A DNA stretch of 64,000 bases, from contig JAQGEQ010000380.1 in assembly GCA_034620365.1 (NCBI GenBank), positions 2,356,001-2,420,000 on the forward strand. Reading direction: 5' to 3'. Source of the stretch: Pegea sp. RAD2-039 (lineage: Eukaryota > Chordata > Thaliacea > Salpida > Salpidae). Below, piece by piece: positions 41,050 to 53,847 of this stretch; positions within the stretch are counted from its first letter, which is position 1, and each line of letters begins with the position of its first letter. The notes below the pieces were generated by a model. The model did no database searches, had not been told where the DNA came from, and worked only from the letters and a program-made list of their open reading frames with translations. A program made the translations under genes and the position numbers.

Positions 41050-42391
41050 GTTTTTAAACTTATTAGAACTACCTAAAAAATGAACATTAAAAAAGAAAAT
41101 AAATATTTCTTCAGCTGTTGAACACTTGGACTATTTTAGATAATATGCAAATATAAATCTACTTTTTTATAATACTTGGCCTTACTATAAGTCCAATATA
41201 AAAATCACGCAAAATATTAAGTGTAATGCTTCATTTATTTTTATGCAGACATAAATTAAATTTTGTATATACAAGCTGGTCACGATCGTATAATCGATCA
41301 TATTTATGTGTCTCTTTGAGTTCTACTCTACGTACCAATACCTAAATCGTACCGAAACTGAACAAGTTTCAATTTGAAGCCGTGGCATATTGTATCTAAA
41401 TAGCCCACCAACCTTTTTTCGAGATACTTGAACTTAGTGTAAGGTGAATATTTTTAAAGCGAGAAATCGTTCTTGACAGGCTTAATTATAATAAATCAAC
41501 CAAATCTTGTTTCTTTCAATAAACTATTTTTTTGTTTGTTCCCACGATATTTAAGATTTAAATGTATATATAATCAAATTTCAATAAAGTTGAAAAATGA
41601 AATTTCGTCTGAGGCTTATTATAAATCACATGAAAATTTATTCAGCTTTTCGCTGAAAGCATGCGCTAAGTAGCAGTAGTGAGCCATTTTTAAGCATTTG
41701 ATGATAAACTAAAAAAAAACCTTTGAAACTTGATGTTGCAATTTGAACTTCATTTTTGATTGATTTCTAAGTTTTCTTTTATCACTTGACAACTTTAAAA
41801 AAGTACATTAAAAAAACTAAATCTTTAGAATTTTACTTTTTATGGCAATCCACAAAACATTTTGCCTGATTTACATTAAAATCTTCAAAGTATTATTCTC
41901 TGTGTACAAAACTTGTTTTGCTTGAAAATAACGTTGAAAAATAAATAAACAAGGAGTATACTTTTGAATATAACGAAAAGTTAAGTAGCTCTTACTTTAA
42001 TCTCTTGTAATCCTTATTCAAAAGACTTCTTTCATGAGATAAGGGTAGACCAAAGCGTTAGTAGATATTCGTGACTAAGCATCAGTCTTGTGATAGAACA
42101 CATGTTTAGATTCAAACGATATAAGTGCCTTTGTAAGTTTATTTCCGGCACACGTACTTGGTTTGCATCGTGACAGCTAGATAAATTCATCTATTGCATT
42201 GATTCATTTTAGAGTTTTTTGCCCCACGAACATTGATAATCATGTCTGCTTACTGGTCGATCAAAGAACGCGAAGTTGTTGTCATCTGGTCATCTACAAC
42301 TTACTTAAACTTTGATCTTCTCCTTTACCCCAGTGAATTTTGTTTATTTTTCTTTTTTTATCAACAGGTCACGAATGGGAAGCCCAAGTAA

Positions 42392-42427
42392 GTTACCGAG
42401 TCAAGATCTTGTTGTTGCCTCGGTAAC
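42392..42427. repeat. perfect 9-bp inverted repeat (hairpin)
   Basis: GTTACCGAG (42392-42400) and CTCGGTAAC (42419-42427) can pair around an 18-nt loop and are followed by a run of five T. It may be a small RNA stem, a terminator-like structure, or chance. Adjacent splice-like signals are described in the findings. Confidence 0.5.
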
Positions 42428-45400
42428 CATTTTTAACCATGTCTTTCAAAACATTTGACCATATACAATCGTCATGTGGCAACAATTCTTTGGTTGTCAG
42501 TCCATCAGTTTATTCAAATGAACAGTTTGGAGTTTCTAATATTAATTGAGTTTAAAGAAAAGCCAATTTAAGTTGTTAAAAAAATAAGCTTTTCATTTTT
42601 TTAGAATTTTTGTCATTAAATTTAGTGAAAAAGTAACCACAGCACAAAACAAAGAATAAATCAATAACTAATTATAAAGTTATAGTATTTAGTTCTAGCT
42701 TTTGATATAGTATGTGTTTAATAGACTGTAAAATAATTGATTTTTTTTCTAATTTTTAGTTTTGCAGAACTTGAAGTAAAGATCACTTCTACATTTTATA
42801 AAATTTATTTCTATTAAATTATTTTTTATCAATTTTCTTAAAATCTTAAAAATGAACTAAAAATTATTTTTTCACAAATTTATAAATATATTTTATAGCT
42901 TATTTTAAGATAACCATTAAAAATTGAAAAGTTGAAAATAAAACTATTTAAGAATTTACTTTGGCATCACTGCATTTTGTTTTTATTAAGAGAAGAGTTT
43001 TTGATCTCAACATTATGATTGCTATCACAACTGTGGATTAAACTCGTAAAAGATTCTTTGATTAGCTTGTTCGTCTACTTGATGAATCCTCAAACAGTTA
43101 TCTGACACATCTTTTAATGAATCACGATTTCGAGATAGCTTAAAGTAATTTTTAGTTTTCATGAAGTTCAGATTACGAATAAATTAATGAATATAATAAA
43201 GATTATAAATAGATTTACTTATCCGTAATCACAGAAAAAATTACAGCTATTTAAACATTGCATGTTGTTCATACTTTCTGATGAGTTTTTCTTATTTAAC
43301 ATTTGTTGCAAAAACAGTGGTGCAGCAAAGACTTCAAATATAGACATGAATAATTAAAACTTTAATTATAAGTTTCACGATTAATTGATATTACAACAAT
43401 CTTTTAAAGTTTCTTTTCCAAGATTTGAAATGTTCCCTTTTAATATACATTACTTTGATTATTAGTTTTCCAAACATTTCTTTTGACAACATATATCATA
43501 TTAACTTTTTTTTATATAAAGTGATGTAAACATGGCTGCAAACAACATTTTGGTATTAAACAAGAATTTTACGGTTTTTCACTTCTCATCAAAACGAAGA
43601 TAAGAACATTAAGAAGCTACTCAAGCTTTTAACTTTCTATTAAACGGTGTGTAGTGATTTTACAATGTTTATTTAATGTTGAGTTTTAAGTAGACTGAAA
43701 TTATTTTACAAATCAAACTTTGAAACCCTTATTGAAACAATGTTTTGACTACCTAAGACATGCTTAGTAATTTCAAGTTAATGACCTTAAAACCTACAAA
43801 GTTTCCATCTGCTAAGTTGTTTCAGTATATTTCAATTAAAGATTTAACAGATAAAATAAAAACATATCTCTACAAGTTAGACATTATGACTTTAAACAAG
43901 AATATTTAAATGCAGTGAATTGAAAAAAAGCTGTAATAATCTCTGAACAAAATAGTACAAATGTAAATTTATAAATTTGTTTAAATGGTGCAATGTTTTA
44001 CTCAATATTTGAACTTTAATTAAATATTTGTTGAGTATGCTAAGACTAAATTAGAAATGAAGCTAAAAACATGTCTTTAACCATTTAAAGTGTGACAGAA
44101 AGATTGCATTTATTTTGTTTATCAAATAAAATGAACACAACTCATCAAGGTTCGACATATGGTTGCAACAATCGTCTCATTATCATCATTGTGTTGTAAA
44201 ATTGGCCCTAATTCAAAATATTTTGTACAATTCAAAAATGAACTAACTAATAATAAATACAATTGGTATTTTTGATGAAGAATAAACGTATAGCTTATAA
44301 TTGAATTTGAAATTCACTTTCATATTAGAGTAATTTAAAAGTATTAGTAAATTCAGCTTCATAAATATATCATTTTTTAACTGTAAACCAGGTTAAGTTT
44401 TGAATAAAATATCTTTAAATAAAAGATATAAAAGTAAACATTCATTTTTAAATTGTTGATTGTTTGAAGTATAAGTTCAGCTCTTCAAAGACCTTTATAC
44501 TGTAAAAATTTGGTTCAAACGACGATTTTACTAATGCTTTGAGATAAGAAGATAGCACTAAAATGTTAAAGTATAAAAATAACACAATATAAAACGTAAA
44601 CATGCATGTCTTAATTAGATTATATCATAATTAGAAACACTTTATTAAGAACTGGACTCTAATAACATAATGAGCTGATTGCTTTAAAAAAGTCAAAACG
44701 CTAAATAAAACCTTGAGCAAACATCAAACTTGAAATTACTTCTTAAATTTTATCAAAAAAGTTATTAGAAGGTTTTGCAAACTTTAATAGTATTAATGAT
44801 GATATCATAAATAAACTAAAGGTTATTAACAAGTTATTAGTTATACAAGTTTTTTGTATGATCTTTTAGTTTATTTATATCATAAGTCCCATAACAAAAT
44901 AAACAAAAATACTTGAAAAGTTTCTAGAATCGTCTATTAAATAGTTTTCGAAAATCTGTAAATGCTAAATTTAAAATAACTAAGAAAGTTTTATTAAATT
45001 AACTTAATACTTTTTATAATGAACATTCAAAAGAACTAATTATTTTCTTCTTTGCATTTCAATATAATAGATTATAAATACATACTGCGCAGAAGTTTCA
45101 CATTTATTTAGATATATTTTTAAATAACAAACCTAATATACTAGGTCACAGTAAATAAAAAATAAAACAAAAGTATATAAAACGCATCGCTGTTCAAGTT
45201 TCCTGAAAAGAGAAATAAATATTTGATCTTATTATTTTGTGATCATTATTGAAGTTCTTTTCCAAGTTTATAAATATCTACTTATAGATAAAAATATAAT
45301 TGTTTCATCTGTTGTACTAAAAACTTTCAATTTACGTTCAATCATTTGAACATTATGCCACTTTTATTGAGTTTAATGTTTTATTTTATCATAGTTAAGC

Positions 45401-48400
45401 TATTCATACAGACTAAAAAAGAGAACAAGTAATATTAGGATAGTCACTTTGATAAGCTTAGTTCTGTTGTTCTATTAATGAGATTAGAAAATGATATTTG
45501 TAACTAGTTTTGATACAAACCTACCACTAAGTGTCAGCAAAGAGCTATAAAAAATGTGAAAGTTTAGATCAAAGCAATCTTTCTACATGTAGTGCTAAAA
45601 TATTTTGTATACATTCTAATAACATAGCCAAAAACTTTAATCTGGTAGATGATTTATTTTAGTTGAACTAATACACAAAAAATTATATTTTTTAAACTTT
45701 GCAATGGTTGATAATTAACAATATATCAAAAACTTTACCAAATGTTCTAATTGATGTGGATTACAACAACTTATGAACTTAATCATAAGGACTTTATTTG
45801 ATAATAAAAGTAATACTCAGAATCCTAAGCGAATGGGTAATCTTTACTTGATCCAAGGTAATTTTGTGAGCCAGTTCAGCAAAAGATAAAGATTTTATCA
45901 AATCTGTCTCTCTTTCAGCTTATCTTGCCTCGGGATATCAGACACAAACCGATGACAAAACTGATTCCTGAAGCAAATTACGTTTTTTAAAAGATGTTCA
46001 AATAAAGTTATTAAAGGTCATTATTATTGACATCTTTAAAAATCAACATTACATTACACTTATAAAATTTACATTTAAGTTTAAATCAAGTGAATATAGT
46101 AAATTATTATAGAGTTATTAACTTATTCATTTATTAGCTTTCATATTCTTTACTTATCATCCAAAGATTTGATTATTAATATGTAAGAATGATATAAATA
46201 ATATTCGAACTTACTAACTTATTTTATTCTTGGATAAATAATATATATCAATTTTCAAATAGTTTTTAAACGACAAGTTTTCCTTTCATCTGATGACTGA
46301 AAACTTAAGTACCCTTCATTCAAAGAATTTTCTTTTTCACCATGGAGAACTCATAGAAGAAGATGAAAAAGTATGCATGACAACTGGAATAATATATAAA
46401 TACAAAAAGAATCAAGTCAACTTGCAAACTAATAATTTTCTTGTCATTTCTTGTGTTTACGCACATGATTCTGCGACAAGCATAAGATTTGATCAGCTTT
46501 TACAAGATGGCGAGAAAATCTTGTTTTGATGGTGGAACGAACCAAGAGGAAAATTGTGAGCACTCATGCTCCGATTATCATTATACTTTAAAATGTTCGA
46601 CAGAATTTTCATTTCAAAAGACCTTGTTTTGAAAGATTTAACGGATTTAAATTAGCGTGTAACGAATCACACTTTTTGTTGAGTCAATTTTCTCTTTATT
46701 AAATGATGACATATTATTTGTGTTCTTTTTCGTTGACTCATTTTTTAATAATGAAAGTATTAGTAGAGATAGAACAGCCTGAGTATTGTGATAGGTGGTC
46801 ATGACTTTATCGCTGATTTTGGTTGTTTTGCAAAATGCCCTGATTTGTAATTGGCGCGAAATCTTCTTCTAGTTTTATTTAAACAAACTAACTGATATTA
46901 TCAACTAGTAGGAGATTTTAATTTTCTTCTTGAATATTTACTAACTTTTTCACTTTACACATAATCCTTTATTCAGAATTACCCGAACAAATCATAGCAA
47001 AATCATTTCAATTAAGACGAAGTAAAAAACGATTTTACAGCTTTTTGTTGATGGGATCGATTTATCTGTAATCTTCATCTGTAGATACAACACATAGCGG
47101 TAAGAAGATATAAGTTTTAAAAAATTTACTTTATGTTGTTTATACACACAAACATTTTAAAAGTAAAAACAAAAATCTGGTGAACCTAGCAAATCAATTT
47201 AAAGACATACTTTCGAAAAATTAACTAGTCATTGGTAGAGTTGAAAAAAAAATCTTTAAATAACAGTTCTAATAGTATTCGAAAATTGTATTTTCATTTT
47301 TCTAATGAATTTTTATTTTAAAGTAATTGAGTTTTTAGTGGAAAAGAAAATTTATCCACAAATTAAAAAGGATGTTAGTTGTTACAATAATGTTGGTTTT
47401 CAATATAATTTTACTTGAAAACTATTTATACAATAATTTATTATAAAACTGAAGCAAATTATTAATTTTACCTGCTATGTTAGAGTTGTCAGCAGAAAAC
47501 CTTTTAGTCATCTATGGAACAAATATTTAATACAAAGATGATATTCATCTACAAGAACTTTAATCTTCTGACTGTTTGCAAATTAAAATGTAGTTACAAA
47601 AGTAGCAAACAAAATTACTGTTATAAAAAGTTTATCTACAACAGTATGCTTTATAAGTAAAATTTATTGAGCTGAGGTAAATTTTTTGATAAGTGACTAC
47701 TTTGTTCGATACTTTATTCTGCAATTGTTTAAAATCGCAGACAAGTTAACAACAATGTCTAGAATTATGTTTGACAATTGTTTTTTATTGTCATGACATA
47801 AGAAAAATTCATCAGATATTTGAAGAACTTAAATGCTACTTCCTTTTACAAAAACATGATTTAATGACGTTAACGAAACTAAAGTTTGCACTTTTTAAAG
47901 TTTCCTGTTGCAAACTTTAATTAATCTAACTGCTTAACAAGCTTATGATACCACAGTAATCGTAAGTTTTAAAAATCTAAAAATTAAGTTATTATTAATC
48001 ATAACACTTGTAGCAAAACCAAATTAAAAAGAATTTAATTTAACCATTAATAAAGAGCTTATATAATTGTTATACCATTTTTGATAAAAGCGATTTTCTT
48101 TAACTTGCTTTTTGTTTGCTCTACAAACATAACAAACAAACTAGTTAATCTAAGCCATTTTACACCCTCATGTTGAAATTTAAACCAAACTTTTAAATCT
48201 CGAAAAAATGTTTATAATTTCTAGCATGGGATACTTTTAATCAATTAGATTGTTTTAGTAGATAATAATTCGTCAAATTTTCTACCAATGTTAGGAGAGA
48301 TTAGAAAATGTTTGATAAAGGTAAATAGGATTTCAAAATTTCTACAAACAAGTTGATTCAGAACAAAGACTTCTGATACGAAGAAAATGTTTTCTTACAT

Positions 48401-48873
48401 GTTGCTTTCATACCAATAATACGATTTACTTTTATGACATGAAAGTTCTTTAAGTAATTTAGAAGTTTAGTGTTTATTTTAGAGCATTGCAAAAAACATG
48501 ATAATTACCTAATTGGTATAAAAATTTGTGAAACTCTTTTGAAAAAGATCACCTAAATATACAAATCAGAAAGTTACTCTTTAATCAATTTTATTGTGGT
48601 GTGTGATAAGAAAGGCCAGAATAGCTTAACTTATACAAATACAGATTAAAGAAAAACATAAACATGTGTTATTTGCAAGAACGAAATTGTAACACTGCTT
48701 CTTACATAGCTGATGTAGATAAAAGTAATTCTTCACGGTAAATAGCAAACATGTAGAAGGCGTATTTACAGTTTATTATTTCATGAAATAGCTACATAGA
48801 TTTAATTACATTTTAGTAAGACTTGAATGACGCGGAAGTAGACAATACGATGAGCCATTAGATGATGATCTGG

Positions 48874-48894
48874 CCTTGTTTTAAAAAAACAAGG
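48874..48894. repeat. 9-bp palindromic arms with 3-nt loop
   Basis: CCTTGTTTT and AAAACAAGG are separated by AAA. Perfect pairing; half of it is low-complexity A/T, so chance is likely. Confidence 0.5.
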
Positions 48895-50840
48895 AAGAAA
48901 CATTAACCCTCTTGTAAGACTGTTGTAAGCTACTGTCAAATTTGTTTTTCAGTTTTTTATTCTTGATGACACAATACAAAGTGTTGTAACCTTCTTAACG
49001 ATTAAAAGCCGAGGTGCAAGCTGTAATGATAAGATCATTTTCATTTCTATTTCCTTAAAACCTTAATATGATCTAAGTTAGTAATTTAAGTAAAAACTAG
49101 TAAGAGTAGTAATATTTTTGATGCACAAATCGACATTTTAAGTCCAGTTTGAATTAGTGTCAAACCCATTTCATTACTTAACGGTTTCTTTCTGATTGAC
49201 TACTCTATAATCAGACGTAATGTTTTTAAAATTGCCCGTGAGCGAATATGAAGTGGCAAGGATATCAGATAACATGAATAAAGTGACTCGAACGAGAAAG
49301 AAAAATAAACTTACATTAAGTTGATCGAGTATTTTGAAGTAAGACGGAAATTTTAGTTGCTTCAAAAATAAAGTACTCGTTTGATGTATACAAGCTGGGC
49401 GATGATAAGGAAGATAAGATTTGATTGACAGTTGTATACGAAGACAAAGACAAGAATGAACAAGAAAAAGTGACATTAACTCTTGTGCTGTCAATCATGA
49501 TTCTTTTAGGAGATAAGATAACATTGAGAGCTGTTAAGTACATTCAATGTTGTGTGATAGTGCAATGTGTTTAGATTTGCGGCAAGAAGACATTTATATA
49601 AACCTGTACAAATGATATCTGGTTCTACCTTCACTAGCTTATCGAAAAAATTGCAACGTTTTACCAACTATCACAACGTTTTTCACCATCTATCTTATAA
49701 AAATATCTTGTTTCTCAAGTTAGGTTTCAAAGTTTTATGGTTAATTTAAATCTTACATTCCAGTAATATCACCTAAAAGTACATTAACTGCCGGATATAT
49801 CGGTTCTAATGTTCGACAGTTTGTGCTGAGATTATTACAAACTTTATTTTGAAGAGATAGCAAGTTCTGATCTTATTTCTATTTTTTTTGTAGATTACTA
49901 CTCCAAAAATGTGTTTGACGATTATATCCATTTTCGTTTGCTACACTATTGTTGATAATAGATATTCGTCACACTAGATGGTGATGCAATATTAAAACGA
50001 TCCTTTTTACACCTCTAATTTGCTTTATACTTTGCTCAACATTGCAAACTTGACACGGTTTTCATTTTAATATACAAAAATTTGATGGAATAATCGACCA
50101 TCAATAGCTGGCTAAATTCGTTTGGATTCTTGTTTGAAGTGTCTATTAAAAGTTTAAATAATGAAAATACAGATGTTTACACATTGAAGGGCAGCTGTTT
50201 GAATGTCACACAATGATACCATGCACTTTTTAGATTTTTCTTTGTTGGCATGTTAAATTTGTGTTTTTAATTTTACGTTCACTTCAACGGAACAACCAAA
50301 TAGATGTTTTGACTTTCAGTTTTGAACTAGTAGAAAAGCGTTAATTATTTTTAATGATGATTCTGTTTTGGATGAAATCATCAAATTAACCAAAATTTCT
50401 CTTAAACCTTATTGGCATTAGACTCTTTATTTAAAAACGAAATGTCATATTTAAAAGTAATATGTGTTTTCACAACTTTTATCTTTCATTAGAAATGCTT
50501 TTATACAAGAATTGAAATGAGAAAATCACAAAAATGGCACAAAACAAATATTGTTTATTTACACTTTTTCTTGTAAAATCATTTCTTTTTAAATTTCACT
50601 GTATAAGGTTCAAACTTGATTAAAAGAAAAATACATCGTTTTTCAAGATAGTGATATCTAATCATATCATATTTTTCTTATAAAATAACCGACATACATG
50701 AATAAAAAGGTTCAATTCTGAATACCATATGCAAATTAAACATTCAAAATCTTAAACCTTTGTTGATTGACTATATTTCAAGTTAAATGATTTCTTATTC
50801 TACAATAAATGCAAATAAAGATGATAGTGATTTTACCTGC

Positions 50841-50857
50841 AAGGTGGCGCTATATAG
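50841..50857 (+). repeat. second copy of a 17-bp motif next to the 2.9-kb tRNA-like fragment
   Basis: AAGGTGGCGCTATATAG matches the reverse complement of 2960-2976 at 16 of 17 positions. GC-containing words this long rarely repeat by chance in such DNA, so both may be ends of one dispersed repeat family. Confidence 0.4.
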
Positions 50858-53771
50858 TTAAAATTAAGTTATAGGTGAAATATTTTCTTAAATTATACAA
50901 TAATCTGTCTTAAGTAGTTTCTTTGTTTAAAATTATTATTTTTTTAAATTAAACCTAATTCAAGAACAAATAAACCATCAAGTTATATTTTAAACAATTG
51001 CTTAAAAACTATCAGCATATGATGCTTTGTTTAAACAAGATGTATTTGCTTAATTAAAAAAATAATTTAGTTTCTATTGTTAACAAAATTGATGAAAAGT
51101 ATTAAATTCAACTTAAAGTTAAAATTTCTAAATTTAATTCTAAACTGCTTCAATAAATTAAATATATTCTCTAATCGTGATGTCTATGAATTAATGGCAT
51201 TTTAAAAATATATGTTTGCTATTGAGTCATATCAAGAATAGTTGCATTTAAAATAATTTCTTTTTGATGCATTGTTTCTGGGTTACATACAAATTTGTGA
51301 AGTAGTTATTATTAGTAATTATAAAATAAAAATCTTCGATGTAACGTAATTTTCATGTTGGTGCATTTGGTTTAAGGTCTATAATTTTGTAGAAATAAGA
51401 ATTAAAAATACCCTAAAAGTTAAATCGAGAAACTTTTACTCATAATTGTTAGATCTACTAGTAGATGTTTATTATAATTTTCTTCATGAGTTTATTAGTA
51501 GCTGAAAGTATTTGAAAAGAGGAAAAATTAGCTTAATTATCAAAATTCTTTTAGCTAAATATCATTGAATTATTTCAATATATATTGTCATTGTACTATA
51601 ATCATTTGTTTAATGATCATTATAAGCAAGCGTACCTACGCTAAAAACAATCTAGCAACTACAGTAGATTGAAAAGTAAAAATATTGTCCTCTATAAGCC
51701 ACACCCGTTATAGTAAACGATTGTGATAGACATTTAAATGATCACAAATTTTGTAAGGAACGTGAAAAGTTGTGACTTGTCTACTAGGCATCAAAGTTTA
51801 AACCGTTGTATATCTTGGTATAAAAAATCAACATCAAGATGCTATATTTGTTGTTTTTATTTTGTGTGCGGCTTTATTGCGGCAATACTAAATACTCTTA
51901 AGCGCAAACTATTTAGCTATCTTAGGGGATAAAATAGTGGTCTGCTCTAAAAGAAAGCTTACAGGATACGTCTTTTCTAATAAATGATGAATTCATCAGC
52001 AATAACAAGCTTGTCAATTCTTTATAGATCTTCATTGCTTCTGCATTATGCCAATTATTATGCCTTACTTTAACCAATGATCCATGAAAAGTGATGATTC
52101 TACAAACTTCCTCTGACCACAAAGATCAAAAGTACAAGACCGACTAAAGTTGAAGGTTCAACAGCTTTTTCTTTACTTTACTTATTCTTAAGCAACCAAG
52201 CTCTTGCTTTTGTATGTGTAACGACTTCAAAACTAATGAAAACAATTACTAAAATCATTGGGCGATGACTGAGTAGTTATTCATTCACAGTCTTCATCTT
52301 TCGCAGTTTACTTTGAATTCCACTCATGTGATGTATTTACTGTTTTCTGAGGGGCTTTATAGTTTCTTTAACAAGCAAATCACAAAGAAAATTTGCTCTT
52401 CATCACTTTGAAATATGATCTAAGTGACTTCAATATACTCTTTGATGTCTCATCGCTTATAAACAGTCACATACCAGAAACACAAAAATGTTTTTTCTGT
52501 TTTCGTTTTCCGTTGGTTTAAAATGTAAAAGATGAAATAGTTTAGCGAAATGAAAATACTACTGACATACATCAATCAGTCATAGAACAAAATATCATCA
52601 GGAGATATAGATCAATCTTGCTCTTTTAAACTAAGTGTGTTTAAAACAAACTATTTCAGCCTGAAATGTTATTTTGAAATATAACTTGTACTTAACAATT
52701 TATAACAACTTTAGAGCGTAGAATAAGATTCAGTAATTGATTTTATTAGTTGTCTCAAAAAAGACAACGGTCAAACCTTTACTGTTTTATTATTGAGAAT
52801 GTAACTTATGTTTTCTAGGTTTCTTGAAATCCATTAAAACAATATTTTCAATTTTTCAACCTTTTCCTTTAATATACTACAAGAGAAATGCTTTGGCTAT
52901 CATCGCAGAAAATCGCATTCAGTTTATATGAGGGCATGTAATTTGAGTGAAAAGTCCATCACACGTTTGTTAGGTCTTCAAAGGTATTGAGAACTCACTT
53001 AGACTAATAGCTTCTTATAGTGTTATATATTCTCTCATAACTCCGAGTTGATTAGTTAATATGATCTTAAATCACACTCAAAAAAGTCTTTGATATACAA
53101 AATATCTTTGAAATCAAACATCTAGGAGTTTGAAATTATACATGTCGTCTGAGCTGCAACTTTTACGATTGATTAGTTGTTGCATGAACGTTTCGTTAAA
53201 AGCATGTTTTAACGTTCATGGTACCTTGATGAAAAATACTTTCAAAAGGCATTTAGATATAATAAAAATGAATCTTGTTACTTGAAAGTTTATCTCTAGG
53301 GCCTGAGAAACAAGAAACAAACATCCAAATAAGAAACCCTTTGGGAAGATATGGATCAAAAGTGTCATAAAACACAAAAAAATAGTGAGCAAAAAAAGTA
53401 AACTTTGTCCCTAGGTTTGACACGTCAAATTATCTTGTTGCATACTATAGACAGTGAGGTGTACATCTTACATCAACAAGCATTACAGCGAAGCTTTTAT
53501 GACTATAAAATATCAGTCTACCTTAAGAGTTTCTTAAGAGTACATTATTTATTGATATATGATTTGTCTTGTATAATGAAGTCACAAAATATCGGTTTTG
53601 ACATAACCAAGGAAATTATGTTGACGTGGGCTCTTTATCATTCGCTTCAATACGGAAATTAATGATTAAAATGATGAGTTTGAAGGCTTTGTTTCGCTTA
53701 TACAATATATCTAAAATCCCTCCAGATCACATTTAATATTAGTACATTGACTATGATCAATGAGGTATCAA

Positions 53772-53847
53772 GCACAGCCAGAGGGCTAGAATTAGTCACG
53801 TGGCGTTAACGTGTAAGTTTAGTGATGAACAATGACATTGGCTGTGC
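53772..53847. repeat. 9-bp inverted repeat with 58-bp interior
   Basis: GCACAGCCA (53772-53780) and TGGCTGTGC (53839-53847) form perfect arms. The interior contains CACG...CGTG, which can nest a second small hairpin. It could be a short stem-loop RNA or a remnant of a miniature inverted-repeat element. No flanking duplication was identified. Confidence 0.35.

Noticed and set aside
42030-42160. Second degenerate tRNA-like head near 42.1 kb
   Set aside because: Partial A- and B-box resemblance only; boxes deviate at key positions and no body copy was found.
46280-46300. Hammerhead ribozyme core (CTGATGA followed by GAAA)
   Set aside because: Stem II is absent and the flanks do not pair. Other CTGATGA words in the window lack a GAAA partner.
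46293-46529. 78-codon plus-strand frame (MTENLSTLHSKNF...)
   Set aside because: It has a reasonable amino-acid mix and lower AT, but no recognisable family, promoter or splice context. Too weak to call a gene.
53405-53662. 85-codon plus-strand frame
   Set aside because: It depends on a non-ATG start, has no similarity, and has a composition typical of random AT-rich sequence.
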